A DNA stretch of 64,000 nucleotides from a virus, in the IMG/VR virus record IMGVR_UViG_3300009034_001352, positions 1 to 64,000 of that record; one strand, 5' to 3'. Positions 9,092 through 16,919 of this stretch are shown here, in pieces (the stretch's first letter is position 1; each line of letters opens with the position of its first letter). A program made the translations under genes and the position numbers. Under the pieces are notes generated by a model that saw only the letters and a list, made by a program, of their open reading frames with translations, did not search any database and was not told where the DNA came from.

Positions 9092-10001
9092 TTATTTTTG
9101 GAGGAAACCTCGCATTGGTCAAGATGAAAATCAATGGGGACAATATAACGATGCTCATATTAATGTGGGATTAGGTATTTGTACTTGTAAGTTATATGAT
9201 GATGCTGGCACACTAAAAATATCAAAAGGAAAAATAGGAATAGATGATAATACTATTACTGGGGTATCTCTAATTGATACAATTACTACTATTTCTATGG
9301 CATTAGTTAGTAATGGAAATTGGGCAAAAATAGAAATGAGTGTTAGTGGAACAGCTGTTACTTTTGCAGCCGCTGATATAGTAGGAGCTACAGATGAAAG
9401 TTCTTTACCAGCTGGTTTTACAGGATCTTATGATGGAGATAAAACAGGATATTATATTACAGGTACTAAAAGATGTATAGGATTGGCTTGGAAAAATAGC
9501 GGAGGTACTTTAGAAGGGGTTGTTAATGTTATTAGTAATTTGGAAGCATATGAAGGGTATAGTTTGAGTGATGATGCTAATGATAATTGGTATTATTTTG
9601 ATATAAATAAAGTAGAAGATGAAGAGAGAGTAAGTATTGATAGAGCAATGTATCTTGATGATGCTGGAGCTAAAAGTATTGTAAAATTAAAAACAAAAGT
9701 AATTGAAATAGGTGATTGGGATATGAATACAGTTCCTCTCGTTGCCGTTGCTCATGGATTACCTGATGCACAGAAAATCAGATCTATAAGTGTATTCATT
9801 AGACCTGATACTGGTACTACACTTTATCCTCTTAATTCTTTTCAAGATGGAGCGGATCCTCTTTTAGTAGCTGGAGGAGTTGATGGTGTAACTAGTACAA
9901 ATATAAATCTCAGGAGAAGAAGTGGAGGTAGATTTAACGATGCTGCTTTTGATGCTACTTCTTATAATAGAGGATGGGTGACAATTGTATATGAAGAATA
10001 A
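9084..10001 (+). CDS. Tail fibre / receptor-binding candidate A
   Basis: A 305-residue protein whose first ~170 residues are homologous to those of the following gene: both begin MANYF, share a DDAGTLKISKGKIG / NDSGTLKVSKGLIG block, an IDTITTIS strand, and a GLAWKNSGG / GLVWINSGG motif. The C-terminal part is different and beta-rich. This suggests a shared tail-attachment domain with divergent distal domains, as in receptor-binding or tip-decorating proteins. The start overlaps the GIY-YIG stop; GGAGG is just upstream. Confidence 0.5.
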   Translation: MANYFWRKPRIGQDENQWGQYNDAHINVGLGICTCKLYDDAGTLKISKGKIGIDDNTITGVSLIDTITTISMALVSNGNWAKIEMSVSGTAVTFAAADIVGATDESSLPAGFTGSYDGDKTGYYITGTKRCIGLAWKNSGGTLEGVVNVISNLEAYEGYSLSDDANDNWYYFDINKVEDEERVSIDRAMYLDDAGAKSIVKLKTKVIEIGDWDMNTVPLVAVAHGLPDAQKIRSISVFIRPDTGTTLYPLNSFQDGADPLLVAGGVDGVTSTNINLRRRSGGRFNDAAFDATSYNRGWVTIVYEE

Positions 10002-10024
10002 AATAATTTTTAAAGGATTTACAA

Positions 10025-10984
10025 ATGGCTAATTATTTTCAAAGAGAACCAATTGATGGTGGAGATACTGGAGTATGGGGTATTCCTGAATTAAGACAAA
10101 ATAGAGCTGGAACAATTGGTCAATTAACAGCTCAAATATATAATGATTCAGGAACATTAAAAGTAAGTAAAGGTTTAATTGGATTAGATAACGATAGTAA
10201 TAAAGGTATAATTATAATTGATACTATAACTACTATTAGTATTGCTGGATTAACTGCAAGTAGATGGGCATTAGTTGAAGTTAGTGTAAGTGGAACTACC
10301 CCCTCTTTTACAGTAACTTCTTTAGCAGCTGAAAATGATCCTGGATCAATCCCAACAACTGAATTTACAGATGTATATGATCCTGAAAAACAAGGATTTT
10401 ATTATGTGTCTAATGAAAGAGTTATTGGTCTTGTATGGATCAATTCTGGAGGTGCTTTGGAAGGAGTTGTAAATTGTCTTCCTTATGTAGATGGATACCA
10501 GGGATACAGTACAACTGATGATGCCTTGGATCAAATATATCAATGGGAGAAAGATGTTGAAAATACGGTTGATGGTAATTATGTGGGAAGATTACATTTG
10601 ATTCCAGAAGATGAGAGACCAGCTTCATATGTGCTTAATAATGGATCGGATACTTCTTGGACTGATGTTGATTTTTCAGCTTATGTCCCAAAGGGAGTCC
10701 GAGCTTTGTTATTATTTGCTTTATTAAGATTAGATGGAAATGGAGTAGCTGATGGTTATTATTTACAAATAAGATCAAATGGAAGTACAGAAACTGCTAC
10801 TGCTAAAATATCTGTAGCAAGAATAGGTTATACTAATTTGGCAGCTGGGGTTGATTTAGATAGTGGTATTATGATTACTGTTTTGTGTGATGAAAATGGT
10901 ATTATAGAATACCAAAATACAGATGCACAAGGAATATCTTTTTTAAATATACAAGGATATTATTTACCGGAAAATGTGGCGTAA
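10025..10984 (+). CDS. Tail fibre / receptor-binding candidate B (paralogue of candidate A)
   Basis: A 319-residue protein that duplicates the N-terminal domain of the preceding gene and carries a new C-terminal region (from about residue 185: ENTVDGNYVGRLHLIPEDE, then strand-rich sequence). The tandem arrangement implies gene duplication followed by exchange of the distal domain. A likely role is host binding or tail-tip decoration (inference from position and domain swapping). AAAGGATTTACAA precedes the ATG. Confidence 0.5.
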   Translation: MANYFQREPIDGGDTGVWGIPELRQNRAGTIGQLTAQIYNDSGTLKVSKGLIGLDNDSNKGIIIIDTITTISIAGLTASRWALVEVSVSGTTPSFTVTSLAAENDPGSIPTTEFTDVYDPEKQGFYYVSNERVIGLVWINSGGALEGVVNCLPYVDGYQGYSTTDDALDQIYQWEKDVENTVDGNYVGRLHLIPEDERPASYVLNNGSDTSWTDVDFSAYVPKGVRALLLFALLRLDGNGVADGYYLQIRSNGSTETATAKISVARIGYTNLAAGVDLDSGIMITVLCDENGIIEYQNTDAQGISFLNIQGYYLPENVA

Positions 10985-11015
10985 AAATAAATTTAATAAA
11001 AGGAGAAAAAAATAT

Positions 11016-11375
11016 ATGTCATTATTAAAAGATTTTGAAGTAATAGAATATTTTTTAAATGATAACAACAATATAACTGAATTACGAATACAGCCAAAAA
11101 TAAAAAGACCGGATCTTATAAACAATCCAGAACCATTAGAAGAGATGTGTATTCCTGGATGGGTTAAGGATCAATATGGAAATTATAAATATAAATTAAA
11201 AAACAATAAAATTATATTGAATAATCCAATACCATCACAAGATCAATTAGACGATGAAAAAGCAAGAAAAGCTATGAGATTATGGTATAAAGTAATTAAA
11301 GGAATTTATAAAGGAACTATAAATTCATTTGCAGATATAAAGCAAATGATTATAAATATTATTGAAGGAGATTAA
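11016..11375 (+). CDS. Hypothetical protein in the tail-fibre region
   Basis: A 119-residue protein starting at the ATG preceded by AAAAGGAGAAAAAAAT; an in-frame ATG at 10974 lies inside the previous gene without a ribosome site. It has a short N-terminal strand region, a proline-rich middle and a C-terminal helix (DDEKARKAMRLWYKVIKGIYKG). Size and position would suit a fibre chaperone or small tail accessory, but no family is recognised. Confidence 0.45.
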   Translation: MSLLKDFEVIEYFLNDNNNITELRIQPKIKRPDLINNPEPLEEMCIPGWVKDQYGNYKYKLKNNKIILNNPIPSQDQLDDEKARKAMRLWYKVIKGIYKGTINSFADIKQMIINIIEGD

Positions 11376-11376
11376 A

Positions 11377-11622
11377 ATGGCTGTAGGTTATAAACAAAGA
11401 GGGAATGTTGTTAATTATTATGAAAATTCGGGAAGTCTAACTTTAAATAAATCTTCAAGAGATTGGATTTCATTAATGATTACTAATGATGATGGTACTA
11501 ATAATCTAACAATAACTGTAAATGGATTAGCTATGATTGTTAAACCAGGAGAAACTATAGATGAAGATTTTGAAGATTTTAATTCTGTAATTATTTCTGC
11601 AAATGGTAATTATAGAATATGA
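11377..11622 (+). CDS. Small beta-rich virion-associated protein (putative)
   Basis: An 81-residue, strand-rich protein (NLTITVNGLAMIVKPGETI) resembling the compact beta sandwiches found in phage decoration or fibre-tip accessories. The ATG at 11377 has GGAG 8 nt upstream; a TTG at 11362 is a weaker alternative. It lies between fibre-region genes. Function not assigned. Confidence 0.45.
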   Translation: MAVGYKQRGNVVNYYENSGSLTLNKSSRDWISLMITNDDGTNNLTITVNGLAMIVKPGETIDEDFEDFNSVIISANGNYRI

Positions 11623-11638
11623 TTAAGGGAGTAAAATT

Positions 11639-12166
11639 ATGAGTTTATGGAAATCTAATAAACGAGAAATTGATCAAATACTTGAAGAATCTGTTGAAAT
11701 AGAAACTCATATACATTCATATGAAAGATGGTTTGAAAAAGCTTCTTCACCAAACGGAGAAATTCATGTTGCGGATGAAGTAGGAAGCGGCGCAGGACCT
11801 TTTCAAATTGATGCGGGAAATGATACATGGGGATCATGGGTTCAAATATTAGGATCAAACGATACTCCTGTACAGACTGGAAAAGTTGCTTTTGATCTAC
11901 ACAGGATTGAAGTTGAAAATACCGAAAGAAATGAAACATATTTTATACAATTTGGAATAGGGGATAGTGGGGCAGCTGCTTTAATTAATGACACTTATTC
12001 GGATATTGTTTTCACCCCGCTATCCAATCAATTAGATGGTGGTCCAAATGAGCTACAAATGCCTAAGGTTGCAGCAGGGAATAAAGTGTGGGCACGATGT
12101 AAATGTGCAGGACAAGTCACAGCAACAATAGATTTTTATGTAGGATTACATGAATATGATGAATAA
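11639..12166 (+). CDS. Putative virion structural protein
   Basis: A 175-residue protein with an N-terminal charged helix (SNKREIDQILEESVEIETH) and a beta-rich glycine/asparagine body (GSGAGPFQIDAGNDTWGSW, ATIDFYVGLHEYDE). The helix-then-sandwich plan is common for trimeric fibre or virion decoration proteins. AAGGGAG lies upstream. It closes the structural run before the nucleotidyltransferase-kinase gene. Confidence 0.45.
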   Translation: MSLWKSNKREIDQILEESVEIETHIHSYERWFEKASSPNGEIHVADEVGSGAGPFQIDAGNDTWGSWVQILGSNDTPVQTGKVAFDLHRIEVENTERNETYFIQFGIGDSGAAALINDTYSDIVFTPLSNQLDGGPNELQMPKVAAGNKVWARCKCAGQVTATIDFYVGLHEYDE

Positions 12167-12176
12167 GGAATAAAAA

Positions 12177-13025
12177 GTGAAATATAATCTATTTATTGGT
12201 AGGTGGTCACCATTTCATGAAGGACACAAATATATAATTGATTCATTTGTTAATAATAAAAAACCTGTTTGTATTGCAATTAGAGAAACTCCATTATCTT
12301 TATCAGATCCATTTCCAATAGAATTAAGAGAAAGAAAAATTAAAGAAATATATCAAAAAAACGAACTTGTAAAAGTTATTAGAATACCAGATATTGATAC
12401 TGTGTGTGTTGGTAGAGGAGTTGGATATTCTATAATGGAAGTACCACAAAACATAACCAAAATATCAGGTACTGAAAAAAGAAAAATGAAATGTGATACC
12501 TGGAATAATGGTAAAGGAAAAATATTATGGTTCACCGGATTACCTTGTTCTGGAAAAACCACTATTGCAAATCAATTATTATTAGAAATACAGAAAGATA
12601 AAGTTTTGTTAGATGGAGATATTTTCCGAAAAGAAGTTACTCCTCATTTAGGATTTTCAAAAGAAGATCGAATTGAAAATATAATGACAGCTTTTAATAT
12701 AGCTAAAATATTATGTAATCATGGATTGATAGTTTTATGTTGTTTTGTTTCTCCTATTGCTTATATTAGAAAACAATTTAAAGAACAAATAGGAAATAAA
12801 TTTAAGGAAATATATGTTAAATGTAGAAAGGAGGTATGTAGTAGTAGAGATGTTAAGGGAATGTGGGCCAAGGCTATAAGAGGAGAAATAAAAAATTTTA
12901 CTGGATATAATGATTCTTATGAAATTCCTAATAATCCTGATTTAGTTTTAAATACTGAAAAATATTCCGTTAATGAATGTATAAAAAAAGTAAAAAAAAA
13001 TTTAATGCATAAAGAGGAAGAGTAA
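12177..13025 (+). CDS. Nucleotidyltransferase-adenylylsulfate kinase fusion
   Basis: 282 residues with two domains. Residues 1-105 are a cytidylyltransferase-like domain: GRWSPFHEGH carries the HxGH motif and ISGTEKRK the ISxTxxR-type motif. Residues 112-280 resemble APS kinase (CysC): P-loop GLPCSGKTT, LDGDIFRKEV, a CCFVSPIAYIR segment. CysC phosphorylates adenylylsulfate to PAPS; the N-terminal half would make a nucleotidyl conjugate of unknown identity. The start is GTG with AAGGAA upstream. A cysH-like gene, the PAPS reductase fold, lies at 48763, but any link between the two is speculative. Confidence 0.75.
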   Translation: MKYNLFIGRWSPFHEGHKYIIDSFVNNKKPVCIAIRETPLSLSDPFPIELRERKIKEIYQKNELVKVIRIPDIDTVCVGRGVGYSIMEVPQNITKISGTEKRKMKCDTWNNGKGKILWFTGLPCSGKTTIANQLLLEIQKDKVLLDGDIFRKEVTPHLGFSKEDRIENIMTAFNIAKILCNHGLIVLCCFVSPIAYIRKQFKEQIGNKFKEIYVKCRKEVCSSRDVKGMWAKAIRGEIKNFTGYNDSYEIPNNPDLVLNTEKYSVNECIKKVKKNLMHKEEE

Positions 13026-13026
13026 A

Positions 13027-13365
13027 ATGAATGAAAAACTAATAACTGAAATATTTACAGATATTAAAAGTTTGATAAAGGAATCTGGGGATATAAAAAC
13101 AGATATTGGGATAATAAAAACTGAAGGAAAACAGATTCAAGATGAAATAAAAAAAATAAATGGAAAATTACATAATTTACCAAAAAATTGTGAAAATGAT
13201 CCAATATTAAAACAACATTTACAAGAGCATAAAGAGAATAAAAAACAATGCTTACAAGAACTTAAAAAAAATGAAGAATTTAAATTTAAAACTTATCACG
13301 CAATTATTGTTGGTATAGGATTGATTACATCTATATCAATTGGTATTGTAAATTTTTTTGTATAA
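13027..13365 (+). CDS. Coiled-coil protein with C-terminal membrane anchor
   Basis: 112 residues: a charged coiled-coil region (about 1-85), then one C-terminal transmembrane helix (YHAIIVGIGLITSISIGIV). This is the shape of small proteins that accompany holins in lysis cassettes, such as haemolysin XhlA-like proteins. It starts 1 nt after the kinase stop and directly precedes a holin-like gene, supporting a lysis-associated role. Confidence 0.55.
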   Translation: MNEKLITEIFTDIKSLIKESGDIKTDIGIIKTEGKQIQDEIKKINGKLHNLPKNCENDPILKQHLQEHKENKKQCLQELKKNEEFKFKTYHAIIVGIGLITSISIGIVNFFV

Positions 13366-13380
13366 ATATAGGAGGAAAAT

Positions 13381-13590
13381 ATGTTTAATTTTTTTAAAAA
13401 TTTTGTGAAAAGAATTGGTGATTTGTTAATTAAACTAATCAGTGTCAAAGGATTGGTTTTCTTTATTGCCACATCTTTAATGTTTTTAGAAATTCTTGAA
13501 GGATGGATATGGTTCGCAACAGCCATACTAATAGTCAGTACTCGAATGTTTGAAAAACTAATCAGAAGCATACTCCCACCAAAGGGTTAA
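13381..13590 (+). CDS. Holin-like small membrane protein
   Basis: 69 residues with hydrophobic stretches around residues 20-40 and 42-58 and basic ends, preceded by ATAGGAGGAAAAT. Size, topology and position before spanin-like and peptidase genes fit a holin that permeabilises the inner membrane at lysis. No holin-family motif is diagnostic, so the call depends on context. Confidence 0.55.
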   Translation: MFNFFKNFVKRIGDLLIKLISVKGLVFFIATSLMFLEILEGWIWFATAILIVSTRMFEKLIRSILPPKG

Positions 13591-13593
13591 ATA

Positions 13594-13875
13594 ATGAATT
13601 GGATTGCTATATTATCTACTCTTTCAGGATGTGTTATTGCCATGATAATTATGTCTTTGTTAGGAAATAAAAAGAATAATGTCTCAATCACAAAAAAAAG
13701 AAAGGAGATTAAAAATGAATTGGAAAAGAAAACTCCTGATGAGCTTATTGATGATCTTGATAATACCAATGATGTACGGACAATTATTGACAGAGGAAGA
13801 AATAGATTCTCTAATAGAATTAGAAAAGTATTATCAAGGTTTAGAAATAAAGGAATTGATAAACCAAATAATTAA
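13594..13875 (+). CDS. Spanin-like membrane protein (outer gene of an overlapping pair)
   Basis: 93 residues: an N-terminal transmembrane helix (AILSTLSGCVIAMIIMSLL) followed by a charged, helical tail. This is the topology of an inner-membrane spanin or Rz-like subunit. The next gene starts out of frame inside it at 13715, a nested arrangement reminiscent of Rz/Rz1. Both proteins begin MNW. AAAGGG lies 7-9 nt upstream of the ATG. Confidence 0.45.
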   Translation: MNWIAILSTLSGCVIAMIIMSLLGNKKNNVSITKKRKEIKNELEKKTPDELIDDLDNTNDVRTIIDRGRNRFSNRIRKVLSRFRNKGIDKPNN

Positions 13876-14080
13876 AATTGTAGATGAAGAGATAATTAAA
13901 ACAAGTGAGGAAGCTGTAAAAGAAGCAACTATTCCTATTTTAATTGACAATGAAATATTAAAATTGCAATTAGAAGAAATTACAAATAAATATAATATAA
14001 ATAAATTGATTGTAATTGGTGGGGTATTGTTAGGAGTGATAGGTGGGTTTTTGATAGGTTATTTTGTAGGTTCTATATAA
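13715..14080 (+). CDS. Nested lysis-cassette protein: signal peptide, coiled coil, C-terminal membrane helix
   Basis: 121 residues starting at an ATG with AAAGGAGATT upstream, in the +2 frame inside the previous gene. It has an N-terminal signal-like segment (LLMSLLMILIIPMMYGQ), a long acidic helix, and a C-terminal glycine-rich membrane helix (LIVIGGVLLGVIGGFLIGYF). No lipobox cysteine is present, so it is not a typical o-spanin. Two membrane-seeking ends joined by a coil could bridge the envelope like a unimolecular spanin (inference). Confidence 0.45.
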   Translation: MNWKRKLLMSLLMILIIPMMYGQLLTEEEIDSLIELEKYYQGLEIKELINQIIKIVDEEIIKTSEEAVKEATIPILIDNEILKLQLEEITNKYNINKLIVIGGVLLGVIGGFLIGYFVGSI

Positions 14081-14092
14081 GGAGATTGAGAA

Positions 14093-14947
14093 ATGAATAG
14101 AAAAGAATTAAATGAAATTTTAAAATCACATAAAATGTGGTTAAACAATTCTGTAAACGGAAAAAAAGCTGATTTATCAAATGCTAATTTATATAAAGCT
14201 AATCTAACAGATGTTAATCTATCACATGCTAATTTATTAAAAACTAATTTATCCTATGCAAATCTAATAGACACTAATTTATCAGGGGCTAATTTATCAA
14301 ATGCTAATTTATATAAAACTGATCTATTAAGAACTAATTTATATATACCTAATTTATATGAAGCTAATTTAACAGATGCTAATTTATATAAAGCTAATTT
14401 ATATAAAGCTAATTTATCAGGGGCTAATTTATATAAAGCTGATCTATCCTATACTAATCTAACAGATGCTAATTTATCAAGAGCCAATCTAACAGATGCT
14501 AATTTATCAAGAGCCAATCTAACAGATGCTAATTTATCTGGATGTAAAGGATTATTAAATCCAAAAGATTGGATGAACAATAATTTTAAAAAAACAGAAA
14601 AAGGATATATCGTATATAAAGCAATTGGAGAAACATATTATAAAACCCCTAAATATTGGGAAATAAAAGAAGATTCATATATAGAAGAAATATGTAATCA
14701 AAATAGAACTAATCCTGACGGATGTGGTATTAATTTTGCAACTAAGGATCGAGTACAAAATGAATTTAAAAATAAAAAATATGATTTATGGGAATGTTTA
14801 TTAGAATGGGAAGATTTAATCAATGTTTGTGTTCCCTATAATACTGATGGGGTAATAAGATGCAGAAGATTAAAACTTTTAAAAATAATAAATAAAGAAA
14901 ATGAAATTGTCATGGAAGATAAGGAGAGAAAATGTTACAACAAATAA
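14093..14947 (+). CDS. Pentapeptide-repeat protein with C-terminal domain
   Basis: 284 residues. Residues ~24-158 are tandem A(D/N)Lxx pentapeptides (ANLYKANLTDVNLSHANL and similar), forming a right-handed four-sided beta helix. The DNA repeats are near-identical in places (14463-14534), pointing to recent unit expansion. The ~125-residue C-terminal part is not repetitive and contains several cysteines. Some pentapeptide proteins mimic DNA and protect gyrase; here position next to the lysis genes gives no firm role. GGAGATTGAG precedes the ATG. Confidence 0.8.
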   Translation: MNRKELNEILKSHKMWLNNSVNGKKADLSNANLYKANLTDVNLSHANLLKTNLSYANLIDTNLSGANLSNANLYKTDLLRTNLYIPNLYEANLTDANLYKANLYKANLSGANLYKADLSYTNLTDANLSRANLTDANLSRANLTDANLSGCKGLLNPKDWMNNNFKKTEKGYIVYKAIGETYYKTPKYWEIKEDSYIEEICNQNRTNPDGCGINFATKDRVQNEFKNKKYDLWECLLEWEDLINVCVPYNTDGVIRCRRLKLLKIINKENEIVMEDKERKCYNK

Positions 14948-15582
14948 TTAAAATTATTTTAAAATGGTTAAAATTGATAACTAATAATAAAATAAAAATT
15001 CTTTATATTGATAAAGAAAAAGCAGCTAGAAAATTATATAGAGTAGCCAAAGAAGTAGTTAAATTAAAACAATATAAAAGAGGTTATCCTAATAATCGAT
15101 GTTATAAAGGAACTAATAAACCTGTCACTTATTGTAATATTTTTGCACGTGATTTTCTTGATAGTAAAATGAAAAAAATATGGATAATGGGTTACTTGAT
15201 TTCAGAATATAATTATGATATTAGTTTTTTACGTCCAGATAAAAGTATATCTGATATAATATTAAGTACAAGTATTGAAATAGCTTATGATAATTTAAAA
15301 TATAAATATAGTAATGTAAAAGAACATACCAGAGAATCTGCCCAAAAAAGAGCTAATGAAGGAATACCAATTTTTTGTATTTCTAAAAAACATAGACATG
15401 AAGTAATTGTTATATCTGATTTAGATAACGATTATGATGAAACTAAAGGCCCTTTAGTTGCTCAAGCTGGATGGTTTAATGGGATCTACTATTCAAGTGA
15501 CAAAAGATGTTGGGGAGTAGATTACAAAGATCCTGAAATAAAATACTATGAGTTTCCAGTAGTAAAAAGTAATTTAGAGTAG
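14932..15582 (+). CDS. Cysteine-peptidase-like endolysin candidate
   Basis: 216 residues. A TYCNIFARDF segment places a cysteine at the start of a helix, followed about 90 residues later by KKHRHEVIVIS and then GPLVAQAGWFNG. A Cys-helix / His-strand order of this kind is typical of CHAP or NlpC/P60-type peptidoglycan amidases, and the gene sits at the end of the lysis cassette, before the terminator. The family is not certain. It starts inside the end of the pentapeptide gene with AAGGAGAG upstream and ends in an amber stop before the hairpin. Confidence 0.5.
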   Translation: MLQQIIKIILKWLKLITNNKIKILYIDKEKAARKLYRVAKEVVKLKQYKRGYPNNRCYKGTNKPVTYCNIFARDFLDSKMKKIWIMGYLISEYNYDISFLRPDKSISDIILSTSIEIAYDNLKYKYSNVKEHTRESAQKRANEGIPIFCISKKHRHEVIVISDLDNDYDETKGPLVAQAGWFNGIYYSSDKRCWGVDYKDPEIKYYEFPVVKSNLE

Positions 15583-15585
15583 TTT

Positions 15586-15608
15586 AAAGTAGTTTTTGGA
15601 CTACTTTT
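15586..15608 (+). terminator. Intrinsic terminator of the structural/lysis operon
   Basis: An 8-bp stem, AAAGTAGT (15586-15593) with ACTACTTT (15600-15607), and a 6-nt loop, 3 nt after the last plus-strand stop. The following T content is modest, so efficiency is uncertain. It faces the minus-strand terminator a few bases further on, marking the point where the two convergent transcripts meet. Confidence 0.55.
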
Positions 15609-15623
15609 CATTAGATACCTCCT

Positions 15624-15655
15624 TAAAAAAAGGCAACCTGATGAGGGTTGCCTTT
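15624..15655 (-). terminator. Intrinsic terminator of the minus-strand early block
   Basis: A 10-bp GC-containing stem, AAAGGCAACC (15629-15638) with GGTTGCCTTT (15646-15655). Read on the minus strand it is followed by a run of seven T residues. It ends the leftward transcript just after the zinc-ribbon gene. Confidence 0.85.
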
Positions 15656-15678
15656 GTAAGAAGTATAAGAAGATATTA

Positions 15679-15855
15679 TTAAGAAATACTAACAGTATCT
15701 CTTTTGTGATATCTTATATTATCTATATTATGTGACATTTTGCTAAAACAAATATCACACAATATAGATGTTCCATGTCTATTTTCTATTTCAATTAAAT
15801 CCCGATGTTTTATTTCTTTATTGCAAAAATCACAATAATATTTATTTTCTTTCAT
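15679..15855 (-). CDS. Small zinc-ribbon protein
   Basis: 58 residues starting at the ATG after AGGAGAAAAATT; a longer frame exists upstream without a ribosome site. It has two CxxC knuckles (CDFCNKE and CDICFSK) spaced 25 residues apart, a compact zinc ribbon like those of DksA/TraR-type or other small phage regulators. It is the last gene of the leftward block. Function unknown. Confidence 0.6.
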   Translation of the reverse strand: MKENKYYCDFCNKEIKHRDLIEIENRHGTSILCDICFSKMSHNIDNIRYHKRDTVSIS

Positions 15856-15865
15856 AATTTTTCTC

Positions 15866-16462
15866 CTATACAACAATTTCATTCCATTCTTTGTCAGATA
15901 AAATAAGAATATCATTTCCAATTTTTTCAACTTCATATTGTTTGTCTTGGTTATCAATTTCATGAGCAAGAGCAGTAATGGAATTTATCAAACCCCATCG
16001 AGTAGATTTTTCACTCATCATGTTGTTAATAACTTTTTTTCCATCTTCTTTTGTTAATGGAAATCTTTTTGTAACATTTTCAACAGTATCTTGGATCATA
16101 TTAATAGTTTGATTGGCCGCTTTTTTCATTTTTATAATTTCATTATCAAAGTTGGATTGAGTTATAGTTTTTTCAAGCAAACATCTTATTCTTTCCTGAA
16201 AACTTTTTAGTTCAGCCATTATAGCTTTATTATCATAAATATTGTAATCTTCAAGATCGTTTCCAATCCTTCTGCCAACATGATATTTTCTTATCACATT
16301 TTCACCTATCATTCCATTAGTACAAACTAATCTCCAAACAAGTTGTTTTATATTTATAGATCCACATCCGACCTCTGAATTAGAAAATGTAATTCCAAAT
16401 TGAACAATATCTCCTTTTTGAACTTCTCCTTGTATTTCTGGAAAAACAACTTGAATATACAT
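15866..16462 (-). CDS. DUF932 protein, C-terminal part (downstream of a frame break)
   Basis: 198 residues resembling the second half of DUF932 / phage-plasmid-like (TIGR03299-type) proteins: VFPEIQGEVQKGDIVQFGIT, SEVGCGSINIKQLVWRLVC, then helical regions. The ATG at 16462 lies at the end of an A8 run and has no Shine-Dalgarno site, so this is probably a continuation of the upstream ORF reached by -1 slippage, not a separate gene. DUF932 proteins are common on phages and plasmids and are biochemically uncharacterised. Confidence 0.6.
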   Translation of the reverse strand: MYIQVVFPEIQGEVQKGDIVQFGITFSNSEVGCGSINIKQLVWRLVCTNGMIGENVIRKYHVGRRIGNDLEDYNIYDNKAIMAELKSFQERIRCLLEKTITQSNFDNEIIKMKKAANQTINMIQDTVENVTKRFPLTKEDGKKVINNMMSEKSTRWGLINSITALAHEIDNQDKQYEVEKIGNDILILSDKEWNEIVV

Positions 16463-16893
16463 TTTTTTTCAGTAATGCTACTTGACTTCACTCTCAAATT
16501 CATTTCTTTAATAATCGGTAGAAAAGCATGAAGTAGAAAAATGTTATCAATCGGTTTAAATCTATCAGACAAAAAAGCTCTTACTTTTCCATCTAATAAT
16601 CTAACAAGATGCTTTTCTTGATTATTATTAAGCCAGGCATTAACATTTTGCTGTCTTAATCCTGGAACAACAGATCCCATTCGATTATAATATTCTTTTG
16701 GGATTTTTAATTTTTCTGCAACTTGACTGTGAGCTAAGCCATTAAGTTGATAATTAGATTTTCCTTCAATATGGAAAAAATCATCTTTAATCATTCTTAA
16801 CTTGTGATTTGGTACAGTCAGATCTTCTTTATTTCGATCCATCCTGTCAACCTCTTCTGCCAAATCTAACAGATTCTTGTAATTTCCTTTCAT
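16354..16893 (-). CDS. DUF932 protein, N-terminal part (upstream of a frame break)
   Basis: Residues 1-141 match the N-terminal half of DUF932 proteins (LNGLAHSQVAEKLKIPKEYYNRM, HLVRLLDGKVRAFLSDRFKPID). After the A8 run at 16462-16469 the sequence turns into lysine/phenylalanine-rich noise and stops at 16354, whereas the -1 frame continues the family. An AGGAGGATATT site precedes the ATG. The A8 run may be a programmed slippery site, a real mutation, or an assembly error. A candidate hammerhead motif lies in the 5' leader. Confidence 0.6.
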   Translation of the reverse strand: MKGNYKNLLDLAEEVDRMDRNKEDLTVPNHKLRMIKDDFFHIEGKSNYQLNGLAHSQVAEKLKIPKEYYNRMGSVVPGLRQQNVNAWLNNNQEKHLVRLLDGKVRAFLSDRFKPIDNIFLLHAFLPIIKEMNLRVKSSSITEKKCIFKLFFQKYKEKFKKEILFNLELHFLIQRSDVDL

Positions 16894-16919
16894 AATATCC
16901 TCCTAAAAATATTTTATAG

